DNA from: an uncultured Muribaculaceae bacterium
GTDB taxonomy: Bacteria > Bacteroidota > Bacteroidia > Bacteroidales > Muribaculaceae
DNA length: 15,344 bases
Assembly: GCA_910579995.1 (NCBI GenBank)
Contig: CAJTWH010000038.1
Location: forward strand, 1-15,344
Reading direction: 5' to 3'
A model generated the notes under the pieces. It searched no databases. It saw only the letters and a program-made list of their open reading frames with translations, and was not told where the DNA came from. Shown in pieces: positions 1 through 7,747 of this stretch. Both the position numbers and the translations under genes were made by a program. The stretch's first letter is position 1. The number at the start of each line of letters is the position of its first letter.

Positions 1-60
1 GTGCCGTGGCACGTCCCTACTGTATTGTTGTTATGTGGCTGGAATTTGAGTTCTCAAATA

Positions 61-1092
61 TCATAGCACTCCCTCTGGGAGCTGCATAGTGGCGCAGTGG
101 AGCGAGCCGTGTTGGCGGATTAGGGCGCGGCAGTCGACAGGTATTATCTTGTGGTCGGGCATAGCCGCCTGCAATGCCATCAGCGCGTGCCTGTCTTTTA
201 GGGGTTGATTGTATACCGGAGCAAGCACCACATCGTTAAGTATCAAGAAATTGGCGTATGTCGCCGGCAGGCGTATTCCTTCATCGGGGTCATATATGGC
301 GTCGGGCATGGGCAACTCTATAAGATTGAAAGGCATGCCGTTGGGGCGGCGCAAGGCCTCAAGGTCGGCCCGCATTGCCGACAGACATTCATAGTGCTCG
401 TCAGACGGGTCGCTGCAGCCGACGTAAAGAAGTGTATCACCCGGCGGCACGAGGCGCACGAGTGTGTCGATATGGCCGTCGGTATCATCGCCGGCGAGTG
501 CGCCATGGTCGATCCACAATATATTATCCACTCCGAGGTCTGTGCGCAGGGCATCTTCGATGTCGGCACGCGAGAGTCCGCCATTGCGGTTGGGCGACAT
601 CAGACACTCGGTAGTGGTGATGAGCAGGCCTTGGCCGTCGCTCTCCACAGAGCCGCCTTCGAGGGTGAAACTCAGCCGGTTGATACGCGGAGCCTTGATA
701 ATCCGAGCCTCGCACAGACCAAGGGTGGCGAGATTGTCGCGGTCGGAGGCAAATTTGAGCCCCCAACCGTTGAACTGATAGTCCACCACAGCCTTTGTAC
801 CGTCGATATCAACTGTTATAGGGCCATAGTCGCGCGTCCACGTATCATTGGTGGGCATACGGTGGTATATGATATTCTCAAGCACGGTATCTTCCGGCAA
901 AAATTGCTTCTGCGGCTCTTCGGGGCCGATTACCAGCACTTTGGCATATTGCGATATAGCGCAGATGATATGCCCGTAGGTCGTGCGGATATCATCGAGC
1001 ATATAAGCCCAATCAGTATCGGCGTGTGGCCAAGCTATGAGCACTGCCTCGGCCGGCTCCCATTCTGCGGGAAAACGTAAGGTTGAGGTCAT
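61..1092 (-). CDS. aguA: Agmatine deiminase (agmatine iminohydrolase)
   Basis: Hydrolyses agmatine to N-carbamoylputrescine and ammonia in the cytoplasm, a step in putrescine synthesis from arginine. The 343-residue product is close to full family length (Porphyromonas-type peptidylarginine deiminase fold). Visible hallmarks in order: N-terminal WEPAEAVLIAWPH (11-23), WTRDYGP (85-91), NGWG (108-111), EGGS (145-148), the DGHIDT segment with likely catalytic His207 and Asp209, and GSLHC near the C-terminus with the likely nucleophile Cys333. The lack of a signal peptide argues for the cytosolic agmatine enzyme rather than a secreted peptidylarginine deiminase. The ATG at 1092 lies 2 nt after the stop of the 79-residue gene, so the two are probably cotranscribed. 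The usual partner, N-carbamoylputrescine amidase (aguB), is not in the window and could lie to the left. The TGA stop is at 61-63. Confidence 0.95.
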   Translation of the reverse strand: MTSTLRFPAEWEPAEAVLIAWPHADTDWAYMLDDIRTTYGHIICAISQYAKVLVIGPEEPQKQFLPEDTVLENIIYHRMPTNDTWTRDYGPITVDIDGTKAVVDYQFNGWGLKFASDRDNLATLGLCEARIIKAPRINRLSFTLEGGSVESDGQGLLITTTECLMSPNRNGGLSRADIEDALRTDLGVDNILWIDHGALAGDDTDGHIDTLVRLVPPGDTLLYVGCSDPSDEHYECLSAMRADLEALRRPNGMPFNLIELPMPDAIYDPDEGIRLPATYANFLILNDVVLAPVYNQPLKDRHALMALQAAMPDHKIIPVDCRALIRQHGSLHCATMQLPEGVL

Positions 1093-1094
1093 TG

Positions 1095-1334
1095 TTATTC
1101 TACGTCGTTATAATCGGTCAGAGTATTCCACATTTCATCTTGACTCTCCATATATTCGGTGCAGAAATCAAGAAAGCCGCGCCGCTCGCTGTTGCCCTGC
1201 TCCCGGCAGTATTCGCGGTATTGGCGGCGAAGTTCAGGATCGTCTACAAGTGCCTGGCGAAAAGTTGCCTCAGCCATGTCGGCACTATGTGATTGACGTA
1301 TTATCGAGATAAAGTAATCTGTAATGTCTTCCAT
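1095..1334 (-). CDS. Conserved-looking 79-residue acidic protein of unknown function
   Basis: I do not recognise this family. The 79-residue product is charged, with many Asp/Glu and clustered Arg residues, and is probably mostly helical. It has two Cys (about residues 43 and 58) and several aromatics (Tyr, Phe, Trp). There is no signal peptide or membrane segment, so it is likely cytosolic. Evidence that it is real: a consensus promoter lies just upstream on the same strand (1373-1403), its ATG sits about 30 nt from the predicted transcription start, and it ends 2 nt before agmatine deiminase, as expected in a tight operon. It may act with or regulate that enzyme, but this is inferred from position only. 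Confidence 0.75.
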   Translation of the reverse strand: MEDITDYFISIIRQSHSADMAEATFRQALVDDPELRRQYREYCREQGNSERRGFLDFCTEYMESQDEMWNTLTDYNDVE

Positions 1335-1372
1335 TAGGTTTGAGGTGATGAGAAGTAAAAATTCTTCGGCGT

Positions 1373-1403
1373 CAAAAGTAGATAATTATTTTCACATAGC
1401 AAT
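1373..1403 (-). promoter_or_regulatory. Bacteroidetes-type promoter for the 79-aa gene and aguA
   Basis: On the minus strand, ATTG (1403-1400), a 19-nt spacer and TACTTTTG (1380-1373) match the Bacteroidales primary-sigma pattern of a -33 TTTG/TTG and a -7 TAnnTTTG. Transcription would start near 1366-1369, about 32 nt before the ATG of the 79-residue gene. The rest of the 1335-1486 spacer is AT-rich. It should also hold the divergent promoter of the lipoprotein gene; a TAAATTTA at 1457-1464 is a weak candidate that I could not pair with a good -33 box. Confidence 0.65.
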
Positions 1404-1486
1404 TACACTGAGGTTAAATTATTTTAAAATCAACATTTTCAAGTTCAAACTTGTTATAAATTTAAATTAACAAACAGCGTTTCGAC

Positions 1487-2098
1487 ATGAAAAAGATTTT
1501 CTTCCTCTTAAGTCTGGTGCTTCTGTTAGGGTCGTGCAGCCCCTTTGCCTTGGTAAACAGCGAAACCTACAACGACGCCGATCTGGCGCAATACAAGACC
1601 TTCCGTATCGTCAGCCCTGCCGACGGCTCACTGCCACCGGGCATGGAGATGGTGACCTATTACAACATCGTCGCAGCCATCCGCGAGCAAATGCTCGAGC
1701 GCGGATATAGCGAGGATTCGGCCTCGCCGCTGCTCATAAACATCGGCCTTACCGTGCATAAAGAAATTGAGACACAGCCGGCTCTCCCCCCGGGATATAT
1801 GCCTTATTCCGGCCCCTACTACAACGGCTACTACCCCTACTTCATGTATCCGCGCTATAATTATTGGGCCAACTACTATGCCAACGCTCAGGTTATCACC
1901 GGCATATACAAGGAAGGCGTGCTCACTATGGACTTTGTCAACATACAGACAAAGACCCCGCTCTACTCTGCGTCGGTAGCCACAATCATGCAGAACGGCA
2001 ATCCGCAGTTCCGCAATCTCAAAGGCATAGCCGAGGCCGTGCAGACCCTTTTCTCAAAATTCCCCGTACCACTTTTGCCCCAATACCGTCAGAAATAA
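1487..2098 (+). CDS. DUF4136-family lipoprotein
   Basis: A predicted outer- or inner-membrane-anchored periplasmic lipoprotein of 203 residues. A hydrophobic signal peptide ends in the lipobox LLGSC, making Cys17 the lipidated residue. The remainder fits DUF4136: an early AQYKTFRIV strand, an INIGLTV strand (84-90), GVLTMDFVNIQTKTPLYSASV (144-164) and a C-terminal helix ending in KFP. The function of DUF4136 is unknown. Residues 104-131 form a Tyr-rich insert with 12 Tyr in 28 residues plus Pro and Asn. The gene ends 3 nt before an MFS exporter gene, implying cotranscription and possibly a shared envelope-stress or efflux role (inference). The start is set by the ATG that gives a clean signal peptide. 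Confidence 0.85.
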   Translation: MKKIFFLLSLVLLLGSCSPFALVNSETYNDADLAQYKTFRIVSPADGSLPPGMEMVTYYNIVAAIREQMLERGYSEDSASPLLINIGLTVHKEIETQPALPPGYMPYSGPYYNGYYPYFMYPRYNYWANYYANAQVITGIYKEGVLTMDFVNIQTKTPLYSASVATIMQNGNPQFRNLKGIAEAVQTLFSKFPVPLLPQYRQK

Positions 2099-2101
2099 GC
2101 C

Positions 2102-3307
2102 ATGGCAACACCTTCGGCAGTATCCGGCCACAAATACATTGAGTTCCTCGTATTCATAGCCATACTGGGAGCATTCAGCTCGCTCGTCAACGACATGTAC
2201 CTGCCCACTATGCCGGCGATGATGCGCGAATTCCACACCACTCCGTCGGTGACTCAGCTGGGACTGTCGATGGTCATGCTCGGCCTTGGCTTAGGGTCGG
2301 TGATATGGGGTTCTCTAAGCGACCGCTATGGCCGCAAACCAATATTGCTTATATCGCTGGGGCTCTTTGGCGTGAGCACTGCCGTGGCCATTTTTTCGCC
2401 GTCGATATATTTCTTCATAATATGCCGCCTCTTCCAAGGCATTGGCGGAGGGGGCGCCATGGTACTCTCCTACTCTATCCCGGCCGATGACTACAGCGGA
2501 CGCAACCTTGCCAAAGTCATGGCTGTGGTTGGGGCGATGAACGGCGTCGCTCCGGCGCTGTCGCCTACAATCGGCGGTTTCATGGCCGATTCGGTAGGTT
2601 GGCGCGGCATATTCGTGCTGCTCCTTGCCATAGGAGTGATCATGTTTTTCTGGAGCCGCCGCATGCCCGAGAGCCTGCCGGCGTCACGGCGCATGCAGGC
2701 GAAAGGATTCGGAGAATATGCCGCCGCATACTCCACACTTTTCCGCAACGGCAGATTTATGATCTACGTTTTTCTCAAGGCCATCGGCGTAGGGCTGCTT
2801 TATGCCTACATATCGTCGGCGCCTTTCATCATTCAGGACCATTATGGATTCTCGGCGCTTTCATTCGGCCTTATCTTCGGCGGCAATGCTCTTGCAATCG
2901 CCTTGGGTTCGATATGGGTGATGAAATTCAGAGTGCTCAAGCAGGGTCTTGTCACCGGCACCTTCATTATGGTAGCCTTTGCCTTGGGCGAGGCGTGGGT
3001 GATGTACCACAGCTGCCATTTCGCATGGTATGAGCTCATGGCCATTCCCATGCTCTTCGGCAGCGGCATGGTGTTTGCAAGCGCCAACAGCCTCGGCATG
3101 GATGTGGGCAGCAGCGACGCCGGCACCGCCGGAGCAATCCTCAACGTGATAAAATATATCTTTGCCGCCGCGGTGGCTCCTATTGTCGGATTAGGCGATA
3201 TCCTCCGCCCCTCGGCATGGACCTTCATGGCAGTGGCTCTGATCGCAGCCGCGCTCGCCATAATGGCCATGCGCCTCAAACCCCTCCCCGACATGATAAA
3301 AAAATAA
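2102..3307 (+). CDS. Bcr/CflA-type MFS multidrug efflux transporter
   Basis: A 401-residue inner-membrane protein with about 12 hydrophobic segments, the usual length for 12-TM major facilitator drug:proton antiporters. The first helix carries VNDMYLPTMP (29-38), resembling the DMYLP motif of Bcr/CflA transporters. Motif A, GSLSDRYGRKP, is at 70-80. Arg109 in RLFQGIGGGG is the motif B arginine. Motif C, GAMNGVAPALSPTIGGF, is at 144-160 and marks the antiporter branch. It probably exports small hydrophobic or amphiphilic compounds using the proton gradient; the substrate cannot be told from sequence. The ATG lies 3 nt after the lipoprotein stop, with no room for its own promoter. The next gene, cdsA, has its own promoter. 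Confidence 0.9.
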   Translation: MATPSAVSGHKYIEFLVFIAILGAFSSLVNDMYLPTMPAMMREFHTTPSVTQLGLSMVMLGLGLGSVIWGSLSDRYGRKPILLISLGLFGVSTAVAIFSPSIYFFIICRLFQGIGGGGAMVLSYSIPADDYSGRNLAKVMAVVGAMNGVAPALSPTIGGFMADSVGWRGIFVLLLAIGVIMFFWSRRMPESLPASRRMQAKGFGEYAAAYSTLFRNGRFMIYVFLKAIGVGLLYAYISSAPFIIQDHYGFSALSFGLIFGGNALAIALGSIWVMKFRVLKQGLVTGTFIMVAFALGEAWVMYHSCHFAWYELMAIPMLFGSGMVFASANSLGMDVGSSDAGTAGAILNVIKYIFAAAVAPIVGLGDILRPSAWTFMAVALIAAALAIMAMRLKPLPDMIKK

Positions 3308-3317
3308 GGGTCGAATT

Positions 3318-3348
3318 TTTGTGTTTTCGGCAAGAATAGCTATTTTTG
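3318..3348 (+). promoter_or_regulatory. Bacteroidetes-type promoter for cdsA
   Basis: TTTG at 3318-3321, a 19-nt spacer and TATTTTTG at 3341-3348 match both consensus elements. Transcription would begin about 3352-3356, which overlaps the upstream GTG at 3353 and so points to the ATG at 3371 as the start of cdsA, with a leader of about 16 nt. Confidence 0.7.
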
Positions 3349-3370
3349 TCGCGTGAAAAACACATCAGTT

Positions 3371-4198
3371 ATGAAAAACCTTATAATCCGCAGCCTCAGC
3401 GGCGCAATATATGTAGCCCTGATAGTTGGTGCATTGCTTGCCGGCCAAGCATGGTCTACAGCTCTGTTTTCGATATTCTGTGTTCTGGCAATGCTTGAAT
3501 TCCAGCGCATAAATATGGGTCCGGCCGTAAAAGGCATAGAGGTGGCCACCCGCGCTCTCGACATAATCACAGCCTTGGCGCTGTGCAACATCACCTACGT
3601 GCTCGATTTCCCTGAAATCGTGATGATTACATGTATCGCCATCATCTTCGGCTACGCTCTCGTGCGCTTCACGCTCACGCTCTACAACAAGAGTGTCAAC
3701 GCCCTTACCGACGTCGCACTCTCTACGCTGTCGATAATGTATATTGCCGTGCCTCTCACGCTGCTCAATATCCTCTGCAGCGAGCAGGATGGCTGGAAGA
3801 TTGTCCTGACGATGTTTGTGATGATATGGCTCAACGACACGGGTGCCTACTGTGTAGGCTCGCTCTGCGGCCGTCATCCGCTTTTCCCGCGACTTTCGCC
3901 CAAGAAATCGTGGGAAGGCTTTGTCGGAGGTCTGATATTCTGCCTCGCCGCCGGTGCCGGTGCTTTCTACCTTGTAGCAGAGCCGTTCACTCTCATCGAG
4001 TGGCTTGGAGTAGGCGCTCTCGTATGCGTGCTGTCTACATGGGGCGACCTCTTTGAATCACTTATCAAGCGCACAAATCACATCAAGGACAGCGGCAACA
4101 TCATCCCCGGCCATGGAGGAATCCTCGACCGTATCGACTCAATGCTCTTCACCTCTGTAGGCATTTTCATCGTCATGTTCTTTGTTGACATGATTTAA
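3371..4198 (+). CDS. cdsA: Phosphatidate cytidylyltransferase (CDP-diacylglycerol synthase)
   Basis: Makes CDP-diacylglycerol from phosphatidic acid and CTP at the inner membrane, the branch point for phospholipid synthesis. The 275-residue product has about seven to eight hydrophobic segments. The family signature is intact at residues 230-256: S-L-I-K-R, then KDSGN, IPGHGG and ILDRID, including the paired Asp residues used for metal binding. An earlier conserved stretch, NDTGAYCVG followed by SPKKSWEG, is also typical of CdsA. An upstream in-frame GTG at 3353 would add six residues, but it coincides with the predicted transcription start, so the ATG at 3371 is preferred. Bacteroidales often place cdsA near phospholipid or ftsH genes; here it sits between an exporter and valS. 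Confidence 0.95.
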   Translation: MKNLIIRSLSGAIYVALIVGALLAGQAWSTALFSIFCVLAMLEFQRINMGPAVKGIEVATRALDIITALALCNITYVLDFPEIVMITCIAIIFGYALVRFTLTLYNKSVNALTDVALSTLSIMYIAVPLTLLNILCSEQDGWKIVLTMFVMIWLNDTGAYCVGSLCGRHPLFPRLSPKKSWEGFVGGLIFCLAAGAGAFYLVAEPFTLIEWLGVGALVCVLSTWGDLFESLIKRTNHIKDSGNIIPGHGGILDRIDSMLFTSVGIFIVMFFVDMI

Positions 4199-4236
4199 CC
4201 TTCCTCCGCCTACCGCCCACAAACCACCAACCATAC

Positions 4237-4260
4237 GTTTCGCTGGCGAAACATAAATAA
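4237..4260 (+). terminator. Weak hairpin between cdsA and valS
   Basis: GTTTCG (4237-4242), loop CTGG, and CGAAAC (4247-4252) form a 6-bp stem, followed by ATAAATAA, which is A-rich rather than U-rich. It lies 39 nt past the cdsA stop and just upstream of the valS -33 box. It could be a poor terminator or an operator; neither is certain. Confidence 0.3.
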
Positions 4261-4261
4261 A

Positions 4262-4293
4262 TTTGTCTGTGTGGCCGAAATTTCATAATTTTG
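4262..4293 (+). promoter_or_regulatory. Bacteroidetes-type promoter for valS
   Basis: TTTG at 4262-4265, a 20-nt spacer and TAATTTTG at 4286-4293 match the consensus. The predicted transcription start, near 4297-4301, leaves a leader of only about 15-19 nt before the valS ATG. This excludes a T-box or other long leader control from this promoter. Confidence 0.7.
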
Positions 4294-4315
4294 CAGTCTA
4301 AATCAGTAAAATAAG

Positions 4316-7015
4316 ATGAACGAACTGCCACAAAAATACAACCCTGCCGAGGTTGAAGACAAATGGTATGCATATTGGCTTGAACACAAGCTCTTTCATA
4401 GCGAGCCCGACGCACGCGAACCTTATACTATAATCATTCCCCCGCCAAACGTGACCGGTGTGCTCCACATGGGTCACATGCTTAACAATACAATTCAGGA
4501 TATCCTCGTTCGCCGCGCACGCATGCAGGGCAAGAACGCCCTCTGGGTACCCGGCACTGACCACGCCTCTATTTCTACCGAGACCAAGGTTATCGCCAAA
4601 CTTGCCTCTGAGGGTATCAAGAAAACCGACCTTACCCGAGAGGAGTTCCTCCGCCACGCTTGGGACTGGACCGAGAAATACGGCGGCATTATCCTCCAGC
4701 AGCTCCGCAAACTCGGCGCCTCGTGCGACTGGGAGCGCACTGCCTTCACCATGGACCCCCTCCGCAGCGAGAGCGTAAACAAGGTTTTCAACGACCTCTA
4801 TGCCAAAGGGCTCATCTACCGCGGCAAACGCATGGTAAACTGGGATCCCCAGAACCGCACCGCCATCAGCGATGATGAGGTATACTTCGTTGAGGAGCAG
4901 TCGAAGCTCTACTATCTCCGCTATTACCTTGCCGAAGAGCCCGAGCAACTCAATACTCCCGAGGGCTGCGTGGTACACACCGACGCCGACGGCCGACACT
5001 ACGCCGTGGTAGCCACAACCCGCCCCGAGACAATCATGGGCGACACGGCAATGTGTATAAACCCCAAAGACCCCAAGAACCAATGGCTCAAGGGCTGCAA
5101 GGTTGTTGTGCCGCTGGTAAACCGCGTGATTCCCGTCATCGAAGACCGCTATGTCGACATCGAGTTCGGCACCGGTTGCCTCAAGGTGACACCCGCGCAC
5201 GACAAAAACGACTTCATGCTTGGCAAGACACACAATCTCGAGACCATCGACATCTTCAATGAAGACGGCAGCGTGGCAGAGATCGCTGGCATGTATGTAG
5301 GCATGGACCGCTTCGACTGCCGCAAGGCTATTGCCAAAGACCTCGAAGCCGCAGGCCTGCTTGAGAAGACCGAAGACTATGTCAACAACATCGGCCTCTC
5401 GGAGCGCACCGGCATACCCGTAGAGCCGCGCCTGTCGCTGCAGTGGTTCGTAAACATGAAGCACTTCTCCGAGATTGCAATGGGCCCGGTGATGGACGAC
5501 ATCATCCGCTTCGTGCCAGAGAAATACAAGACTACCTACCGTATATGGCTTGAGAATATCCAAGACTGGTGTATCAGCCGCCAGCTCTGGTGGGGTCACC
5601 GTATCCCGGCATATTTCTACGGCGACAGCAGCCTCGACAATACCGAGGAGGCAAAATATGTAGTCGCTCTCACCGCCGAGGAGGCTCTCGACAAAGCCCG
5701 CAAGGAAAGCGGCGACAACTCACTCACGCTCGACGACCTGCGTCAGGACCCCGACGCGCTCGACACATGGTTCTCGTCATGGCTCTGGCCCATCACTCTC
5801 TTCGACGGTATCAACCGCCCCGGCAACGAGGAAATCAACTACTACTACCCCACCGCCACTCTTGTCACCGGCCCCGATATCATCTTCTTCTGGGTAGCTC
5901 GCATGATCATGGCCGGCTATGAATACGTTGGCAAGCAGCCTTTCGACAATGTTTATTTCACCGGTATCGTGCGCGACTCGCTCGGACGCAAGATGAGCAA
6001 AAAGCTCGGCAACTCGCCCGACCCCCTCGACCTTATCCGCGACTTCGGCGCCGACGGCGTGCGCATGGGTCTAATGCTTGCTGCACCTGCCGGCAACGAC
6101 ATCATGTACGACGACAAACTCGTAGAGCAGGGCCGTAACTTCTGCAACAAGATTTGGAATGCCTTCCGCCTCGTAAAAGGTTGGGAAGTGGCCGAATCAG
6201 AGCAGCCGGCGCTCAACGCTCTTGCAGCACGCTGGTTCGAGAGCCGACTCAACGAAGGCATAGCTGAAATAGAAGACCTCTTCGGCAAGTTCCGTATCAG
6301 CGAGGCCCTCATGACAGTCTACCGCCTCTTCCGCGACGACTTCTCGGCATGGTATCTCGAGACTATCAAACCGGCATACGGCAGCCCCATCGACGCAACG
6401 ACCTACCGTCAGGTAGAGAATTTCTTCGACATCCTGCTGCGCATGCTTCACCCCTTCATGCCCTTCATCACCGAAGAGCTCTGGCAGGCACTCGCACAGC
6501 GCGCCGAGGGCGAGTCTATCATGTATGCCTCAATGCCCGCCGCCGGTGCTGTCGACAGCGAGATTCTCGCTCAGATGGCTATGGCTCAGGAGATTGTAAA
6601 TGGTGTCCGCGGTGTGCGCGCACGCAAGAACATCTCCCCCAAAGAAGTGCTGCCGCTCTTGGTACTTGGCAAGCTCGACTCCAACACCGCCGCTTTCGCC
6701 ACCAAGCTTGCCAATATCGGAGAAATCACTCTCGACGCAGCCAAAGACGCCTCCGCAGCCTCATTCATGGTAGGCACTCTTGAATTCAACGTGCCTCAGA
6801 CCACCGCAATCGATGTTGAAGCTGAGCTTGAGCGTATCAACAAAGACATTGCATATTACGAGGGTTTCCGCGATTCTGTCAACAAGAAACTCGGCAACGA
6901 GCGCTTCGTATCGAAAGCACCCGCAGCCGTAGTTGAGGCCGAGCGCAAGAAACTTGCCGACGCCGAGACGAAGCTCGCTGCTCTCCGCGCGTCGCTTGAG
7001 GCCCTCAAGGCTTGA
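4316..7015 (+). CDS. valS: Valyl-tRNA synthetase
   Basis: A class I aminoacyl-tRNA synthetase charging tRNA-Val in the cytoplasm; at 899 residues it is the usual bacterial ValS length. The HIGH motif is HMGH at 51-54 inside PPNVTGVLHMGHM. The editing (CP1) domain follows, with TTRPETIMGDTA and later TPAHDKNDF. The central catalytic segment includes WCISRQLWWGHRIPA. The KMSKS loop reads KMSKK at 559-563, followed by LGNSPDPLDLI; the final Lys in place of Ser is a tolerated variation. The anticodon-binding domain spans roughly 630-780. Residues about 832-899 form the ValS-specific C-terminal coiled coil, rich in Glu, Lys and Ala. The ATG at 4316 follows its own promoter closely. The HD-domain gene starts 8 nt after its stop and is likely cotranscribed. 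Confidence 0.97.
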   Translation: MNELPQKYNPAEVEDKWYAYWLEHKLFHSEPDAREPYTIIIPPPNVTGVLHMGHMLNNTIQDILVRRARMQGKNALWVPGTDHASISTETKVIAKLASEGIKKTDLTREEFLRHAWDWTEKYGGIILQQLRKLGASCDWERTAFTMDPLRSESVNKVFNDLYAKGLIYRGKRMVNWDPQNRTAISDDEVYFVEEQSKLYYLRYYLAEEPEQLNTPEGCVVHTDADGRHYAVVATTRPETIMGDTAMCINPKDPKNQWLKGCKVVVPLVNRVIPVIEDRYVDIEFGTGCLKVTPAHDKNDFMLGKTHNLETIDIFNEDGSVAEIAGMYVGMDRFDCRKAIAKDLEAAGLLEKTEDYVNNIGLSERTGIPVEPRLSLQWFVNMKHFSEIAMGPVMDDIIRFVPEKYKTTYRIWLENIQDWCISRQLWWGHRIPAYFYGDSSLDNTEEAKYVVALTAEEALDKARKESGDNSLTLDDLRQDPDALDTWFSSWLWPITLFDGINRPGNEEINYYYPTATLVTGPDIIFFWVARMIMAGYEYVGKQPFDNVYFTGIVRDSLGRKMSKKLGNSPDPLDLIRDFGADGVRMGLMLAAPAGNDIMYDDKLVEQGRNFCNKIWNAFRLVKGWEVAESEQPALNALAARWFESRLNEGIAEIEDLFGKFRISEALMTVYRLFRDDFSAWYLETIKPAYGSPIDATTYRQVENFFDILLRMLHPFMPFITEELWQALAQRAEGESIMYASMPAAGAVDSEILAQMAMAQEIVNGVRGVRARKNISPKEVLPLLVLGKLDSNTAAFATKLANIGEITLDAAKDASAASFMVGTLEFNVPQTTAIDVEAELERINKDIAYYEGFRDSVNKKLGNERFVSKAPAAVVEAERKKLADAETKLAALRASLEALKA

Positions 7016-7023
7016 TTTTGCCG

Positions 7024-7689
7024 ATGAACAACTCTTATATCATACCCGCCGACGTGCTCAGTGCGTCGGCGGTTGATGTTTCTGCCGACTTCTGCAAATG
7101 GCGCGAGATGATGTACTCTCGCGTGGATTTCAATATGGCCGACAGCCTAATCCATGCCCGTCCGCACTGCGAGCGCGTGTTGCTCCACGCCCTCTCAATC
7201 GGCGCGCAACTCATACCTGACGACGCCCGTGCATTGACTGCTCTTGCCCATGCCGCTGTATTTCACGACACCCGCCGCCTCGATGACTACCTCGACACCG
7301 GCCACGGAGCACGTGCCGCGCTCTATTACAAGCAGTTCTGCTCAGTCAATCCGGATATCGAGTGTATGCCCGAGGCTGTATATGCCATGCGCTACCACGA
7401 CCTTGCCGACGGCATTGGCATTGAGGCAATACAGCGTGACTTCGGCGCTGAGGCCGACCGCGCAATCACCATCTACCGTATCTTCAAAGACGCCGACGCT
7501 CTCGACCGCTGGCGCCTCGGCCACAGGGGGCTCGACCCGCGCTACCTGCGCACCGACGTCGCACGCTCGATGACAGATTTTGCCCGCAAACTCGTGGAAA
7601 TCACAATGGATCCGAATATCCTCAAAGCTATCGAAAAAGAAGTCGACGAGGCTATTGACCGACAGAATTCACAAAAAGGCAACCGCTGA
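7024..7689 (+). CDS. HD-domain protein, putative metal-dependent phosphohydrolase
   Basis: A cytosolic protein of 221 residues with an HD-superfamily signature. Likely metal ligands are His55 in LLHALSIG, the HD pair His81-Asp82 in HAAVFHDTRRLDD, His115 in AMRYHDLADG, and Asp156 or Asp158 in the FKDADALDRWRLG stretch. In small HD hydrolases that final Asp completes the metal site. The substrate is unknown; relatives act on nucleotides or other phosphate esters. The ATG at 7024 is preferred over the in-frame TTG at 7012, which overlaps the valS stop and would add only four residues. It follows valS by 8 nt and probably relies on the valS promoter. No terminator directly follows it; the nearest is at 7832, beyond a separate promoter. 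Confidence 0.85.
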   Translation: MNNSYIIPADVLSASAVDVSADFCKWREMMYSRVDFNMADSLIHARPHCERVLLHALSIGAQLIPDDARALTALAHAAVFHDTRRLDDYLDTGHGARAALYYKQFCSVNPDIECMPEAVYAMRYHDLADGIGIEAIQRDFGAEADRAITIYRIFKDADALDRWRLGHRGLDPRYLRTDVARSMTDFARKLVEITMDPNILKAIEKEVDEAIDRQNSQKGNR

Positions 7690-7713
7690 AAACAATATTT
7701 TTCAGCAAAATAA

Positions 7714-7743
7714 TTGATTTATTAAAAATAATGACTAAATTTG
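7714..7743 (+). promoter_or_regulatory. Orphan Bacteroidetes-type promoter
   Basis: TTG at 7714-7716, a 19-nt spacer and TAAATTTG at 7736-7743 fit the consensus as well as the promoters of valS and cdsA. No coding gene on this strand lies between it and the terminator at 7832-7872. It is therefore the likely promoter of the candidate small RNA. It lies 25 nt downstream of the HD-gene stop. Confidence 0.6.
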
Positions 7744-7747
7744 CAAA

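Noticed and set aside
1..60. Short inverted repeats (GTGCC-GT-GGCAC at 1-12; TTGAG-TT-CTCAA near 46-57) after aguA
   Set aside because: Five-base stems with 2-nt loops and no T-tract on the minus strand; not enough to call a terminator. Nothing else is visible in this stretch.
205..1080. 291-codon plus-strand open frame opposite agmatine deiminase
   Set aside because: It lies entirely antisense to a clear aguA, its translation resembles no family, and it has no promoter; it is a shadow of GC-rich coding sequence.
4298..5599. 433-codon minus-strand open frame opposite valS
   Set aside because: Antisense to the conserved ValS catalytic and editing domains; the long frame arises from biased codon use and shows no recognisable domain.
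7012..7023. TTG start for the HD-domain gene
   Set aside because: It overlaps the valS stop and adds four residues only; the ATG at 7024 is a normal start.
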